A DNA stretch of 15,929 nucleotides from Alphaproteobacteria bacterium (GTDB lineage Bacteria > Pseudomonadota > Alphaproteobacteria > UBA9219): the NCBI GenBank assembly GCA_028716765.1, contig JAQUPC010000046.1, positions 1 to 15,929 on the forward strand. Reading direction: 5' to 3'. A program made the translations under genes and the position numbers. Below are positions 13,899 to 15,929 of this stretch, one piece after another. The notes under the pieces were generated by a model that saw only the letters and a program-made list of their open reading frames with translations, was not told the origin of the DNA and searched no databases. Position 1 is the first letter of the stretch, and the number at the start of each line of letters is the position of its first letter.

Positions 13899-14891
13899 TC
13901 AAGCCGTTGCCCGGCGTATTTCGCAAACTGCGTTCACGAACGCCAGTTTGCGGTCCAGATTAGAATCCACGGCCATAGCAAAGGTTTGGCGCACGTTATC
14001 CCAAAGCCGCAGAGAACGATCGAGCGAGCCTCTTTGGCCCTTCAGCGCTTTTTCCCGGACGCCTTGGCACAGCTTATTGGTCAGCAGATGCGTTATAACG
14101 GAAAAATTATCGCCGTCTCCCTTGCGCCCGATACGGTCGGCCAGCGTATGCAATTTTGCCATATCCAGCGCCGGAAGGCCTTGAAGCAACGCCATCAGCT
14201 CTTCAAAAAGCGGCAACGTTTCCGCCTCCGCCATATTCAAGGCAAACCCTGCGCTGCCGCCCGAAAGTTCGATAAGGCGTTCCATATCGCTTGCAACCAT
14301 GTCGAGACCGGAACGCGCTAAAACAGCGCGAAGCGACGTTTCATCCAGCGGCTGCAACGGCAACATGCGGCAGCGCGAGCGGATCGTCGGCAAAAGAGCG
14401 CCCGGCGCCGTCGCCGTCAAAAGGATCAGGCAGTTCGCCGGAGGCTCCTCGATCACTTTCAAAATAGCGTTTTGGCCGTGACGGTTCAGAGCGTGAGCTT
14501 CGTCGATTATGGCAACGCGCCAGCCGCCGTGCGTGGCGGTCATATGTAAAAAAGGCGCCAGCTTGCGTGCGTCTTCAACGGGAATGGAGTCTTTCGTTTT
14601 GCCGGTTTTTTCATCAAGAGGACGCCGGAGAACAAATAAATCCGGATGCGCTTCGCCCGCGACAAGCCGTGCCGCGGGATGCAACATGTCCAGCTTGCCG
14701 AGCGGATTTTGCCCTCCGGAGAGAACGTAATGGGCCGCATGAAAGGCCAGCGTCGCCTTGCCGATGCCCTCGATGCCGCTCATCAGCCACGCATGCGGCA
14801 TGCGGCCGGAGGCGAAAGCCGCCTCGATTTGCCGCAACGCATGATCATGCCCGATCAAAACCGGATTTTGCGCCGGGGGCAAAATGTTCAT
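13899..14891 (-). CDS. holB: DNA polymerase III subunit delta'
   Basis: The 330-residue protein is the delta' subunit of the clamp loader, which helps load the beta clamp on DNA. It is an AAA+ protein: GIEGIGKAT (39-47) is the P-loop, VAIIDEAHAL (126-135) the Walker B, and TIRSRCRML (169-177) the SRC sensor region. The N-terminal PVLIGHDHALRQIEAAFASGRMPHAWL pattern, here at residues 10-36, is characteristic. In many Alphaproteobacteria holB directly follows or overlaps tmk; here a DUF559-repeat unit separates them by about 500 bp. Its start lies 21 bp from the left repeat, with only a weak AGGC ribosome site. Confidence 0.95.
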   Translation of the reverse strand: MNILPPAQNPVLIGHDHALRQIEAAFASGRMPHAWLMSGIEGIGKATLAFHAAHYVLSGGQNPLGKLDMLHPAARLVAGEAHPDLFVLRRPLDEKTGKTKDSIPVEDARKLAPFLHMTATHGGWRVAIIDEAHALNRHGQNAILKVIEEPPANCLILLTATAPGALLPTIRSRCRMLPLQPLDETSLRAVLARSGLDMVASDMERLIELSGGSAGFALNMAEAETLPLFEELMALLQGLPALDMAKLHTLADRIGRKGDGDNFSVITHLLTNKLCQGVREKALKGQRGSLDRSLRLWDNVRQTFAMAVDSNLDRKLAFVNAVCEIRRATA

Positions 14892-14912
14892 GCGTTGCCT
14901 ATTGAGCGGAGC

Positions 14913-14961
14913 AAAGCCCCTCTCCTCCCTTTGGGAGGAGAGGGGTTTGGGGTGAGGTGGG
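14913..14961. repeat. Left 49-bp hairpin repeat of unit 2
   Basis: CCCCTCTCCTCCC (14917-14929) pairs with GGGAGGAGAGGGG (14933-14945) around TTT. The gene-facing side continues as TTTGGGGTGAGGTGGG (14946-14961). The DUF559 stop codon lies two bases further in. Confidence 0.95.
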
Positions 14962-14963
14962 TC

Positions 14964-15311
14964 TTAATTCTCATCGATCCTGTTCTCCCAATATGCCAGT
15001 ATTGTTTCTAGAACAATTTCCGTCTTGGTAAGAATGTCATTATTCCAAAAACGCAGCACACGCCAATTCTGTGTTTCCAGCCATGCCGTGCGTTCGACGT
15101 CCTTGGCGTTTTCGGCATGCTGACTGCCGTCAGCCTCAACAATCAAAGAATGCTCGACACAAGCAAAATCAGCAACGTAAGGGCCGACAGAATGTTGGCG
15201 GCGAAATTTGTAGCCACATAATTTCCGGCTGCGCAACATAGACCACAAACGTATTTCAGCATCTGTAGGTTGTTTGCGCAAACGGCGGGATACTATTTTA
15301 TTATACACCAT
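14964..15311 (-). CDS. DUF559 endonuclease-like protein, copy 2
   Basis: The 115-residue protein (from the ATG at 15311) is a compact DUF559 member. Motifs are LRKQPTDAEIRLWSMLRSR (11-29), GYKFRRQHSV (33-42), YVADFAC (45-51), LIVEADGSQH (56-65) and VLRFWNNDI (85-93). Asp48, Glu59, Asp61 and His65 match copy 1 with the same spacing. An upstream GTG at 15326 lies inside the repeat and would add only GWNI-type residues; the ATG gives the usual family start, with GAGGTG from the repeat 12 bases upstream. The stop lies two bases from the left repeat, so unlike copy 1 the protein has no repeat-coded tail. Family relation to Vsr and PD-(D/E)XK nucleases suggests DNA cutting or nicking. Confidence 0.88.
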   Translation of the reverse strand: MVYNKIVSRRLRKQPTDAEIRLWSMLRSRKLCGYKFRRQHSVGPYVADFACVEHSLIVEADGSQHAENAKDVERTAWLETQNWRVLRFWNNDILTKTEIVLETILAYWENRIDEN

Positions 15312-15321
15312 GATGTTCCAG

Positions 15322-15370
15322 CCCACCTCACCCCAAACCCCTCTCCTCCCAAAAGGAGGAGAGGGGCTTT
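15322..15370. repeat. Right 49-bp hairpin repeat of unit 2 (inverted copy)
   Basis: CCCACCTCACCCCAAA (15322-15337) faces the gene. CCCCTCTCCTCC (15338-15349) pairs with GGAGGAGAGGGG (15355-15366) around 5 bases, then CTTT. It is the reverse complement of 14913-14961 with a single difference, in the loop-proximal base. Confidence 0.95.
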
Positions 15371-15392
15371 ACGCTCTACCTGAATCGACGTG

Positions 15393-15929
15393 CTATGCAT
15401 TTCCTGTAAGGGCAAAGAATTGCGTCACGGCCGTGCGAATGTCGGCGGTTACTTTGTCCTGATTTTGGGAAGCGTCGATCACGTTAAAACGATGCGGCTC
15501 CATTTTCGCAAGATCCAGAAATCCGGCACGCAACATTTCATGAAACTTCTTATGCTGACGCTGATAGCGGTCGTCAGGACCGCAGCGCGAGGCCATGCGC
15601 TCCAAACCTGTCTCAACCGGTACATCGAGCAGCAGCGTCAAATCGGGCCAGAAATCTCCCGCGATCTCTTCATATATGGCGTCGACTTTCTCGAGACCGA
15701 GGCCAAGGCCGATGCCTTGATAAACGCGCGCGGAGTCGACGAAACGGTCGGAGACGACCCAAATCCCTTTTTCAAGCGCGGGCCAGACGGTCCGCACCAG
15801 ATGTTCGCGCCGCGCCGCCATGGTCAGCATCAATTCGGTCATCGGATCCCAATGGCCTTCGGCTTTGCCGAGCCAGAGCGAACGGATATCTTCAGCGCCC
15901 GGCGCGCCGCCGGGCTCGCGCGTGGCAAT
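15393..15929 (-). CDS. tmk: Thymidylate kinase (5' partial)
   Basis: The enzyme phosphorylates dTMP to dTDP. The frame stays open to the right edge without a stop: the edge codes for IATREPGGAPGAEDIRSLWL, and TREPGG is the family signature. This is followed by AARREHL, SDRFVDSARVYQG (the DR[FY] motif) and a lid region with RCGPDDRYQ. The N-terminal P-loop and about 40 residues are outside the window. It is the first gene of the tmk-holB-metG-tatD run on this strand, and its stop lies 22 bp from the right repeat of DUF559 unit 2. Confidence 0.94.
   Translation of the reverse strand: MATREPGGAPGAEDIRSLWLGKAEGHWDPMTELMLTMAARREHLVRTVWPALEKGIWVVSDRFVDSARVYQGIGLGLGLEKVDAIYEEIAGDFWPDLTLLLDVPVETGLERMASRCGPDDRYQRQHKKFHEMLRAGFLDLAKMEPHRFNVIDASQNQDKVTADIRTAVTQFFALTGNA

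Larger units (their letters stand above)
14913..15370 (-). mobile_element. Candidate DUF559-repeat unit 2 (458 bp)
   Basis: A DUF559 gene lies between two inverted 49-bp repeats that agree at 48 of 49 positions, inserted between the end of tmk (22 bp away) and the start of holB (21 bp away). No target-site duplication is evident. It has the same layout and almost the same length as unit 1 at 10308-10761. Mobility is inferred. Confidence 0.65.

Noticed and set aside
10308..15370. CRISPR array or large composite transposon bounded by the four repeats
   Set aside because: The repeats occur as two inverted pairs around single genes, not as regularly spaced direct repeats. The two pairs are different in sequence, and the genes between the units are essential housekeeping genes.

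Overview
The window looks like chromosomal DNA of an alphaproteobacterium. Most genes are GC-rich. The right half carries, on the minus strand, tmk, holB, metG, tatD and a PhnP-like metallo-beta-lactamase-fold gene, an order I know as typical of Alphaproteobacteria. The MetRS is the short form without zinc cysteines, which also fits. I cannot name the order or genus.

Left part (1-3589). A 5'-truncated NAD(P)/FAD oxidoreductase with a C-terminal 2[4Fe-4S] ferredoxin domain enters from the left on the plus strand. It meets, tail to tail, a minus-strand group: a cyclase/kynurenine-formamidase-family protein, an alpha/beta hydrolase of the proline iminopeptidase type, and a flavin reductase-like protein. 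This trio lies directly downstream of a tRNA-Ser(UGA) gene with encoded CCA and a recognisable promoter.

Middle (3590-9543). Plus-strand genes are a soluble GGDEF protein, cysteine synthase cysK, and an AT-rich, probably acquired M48-like zinc metallopeptidase with a very long insertion between its zinc motifs. Then, on the minus strand, come mazG and a GT39-type membrane glycosyltransferase that overlaps the MBL-fold gene by 7 bp.

Right part (9537-15929). This is the housekeeping run tmk (partial), holB, metG, tatD and the MBL-fold gene, interrupted three times. (a) A DUF559 endonuclease-like gene sits between tmk and holB, enclosed by 49-bp inverted repeats (48/49 identical) that each fold into a 12-13-bp hairpin. 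(b) A second DUF559 gene sits between tatD and the MBL gene, enclosed by related two-hairpin inverted repeats whose second stem differs in sequence but keeps its pairing. (c) Two small plus-strand genes of unknown function, which look like a divergent tandem pair, sit between metG and tatD.

The DUF559-plus-repeat units (about 454 and 458 bp) are the most striking thing here. Each gene is packed tightly between inverted hairpin repeats that share a GGGTGAGG element on the gene-facing side. The repeats supply ribosome-binding sequence, a stop codon and C-terminal codons to neighbouring genes. The arrangement resembles REP/RAYT elements, but with a PD-(D/E)XK/Vsr-like nuclease family where the transposase would be. 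That functional reading is an inference.
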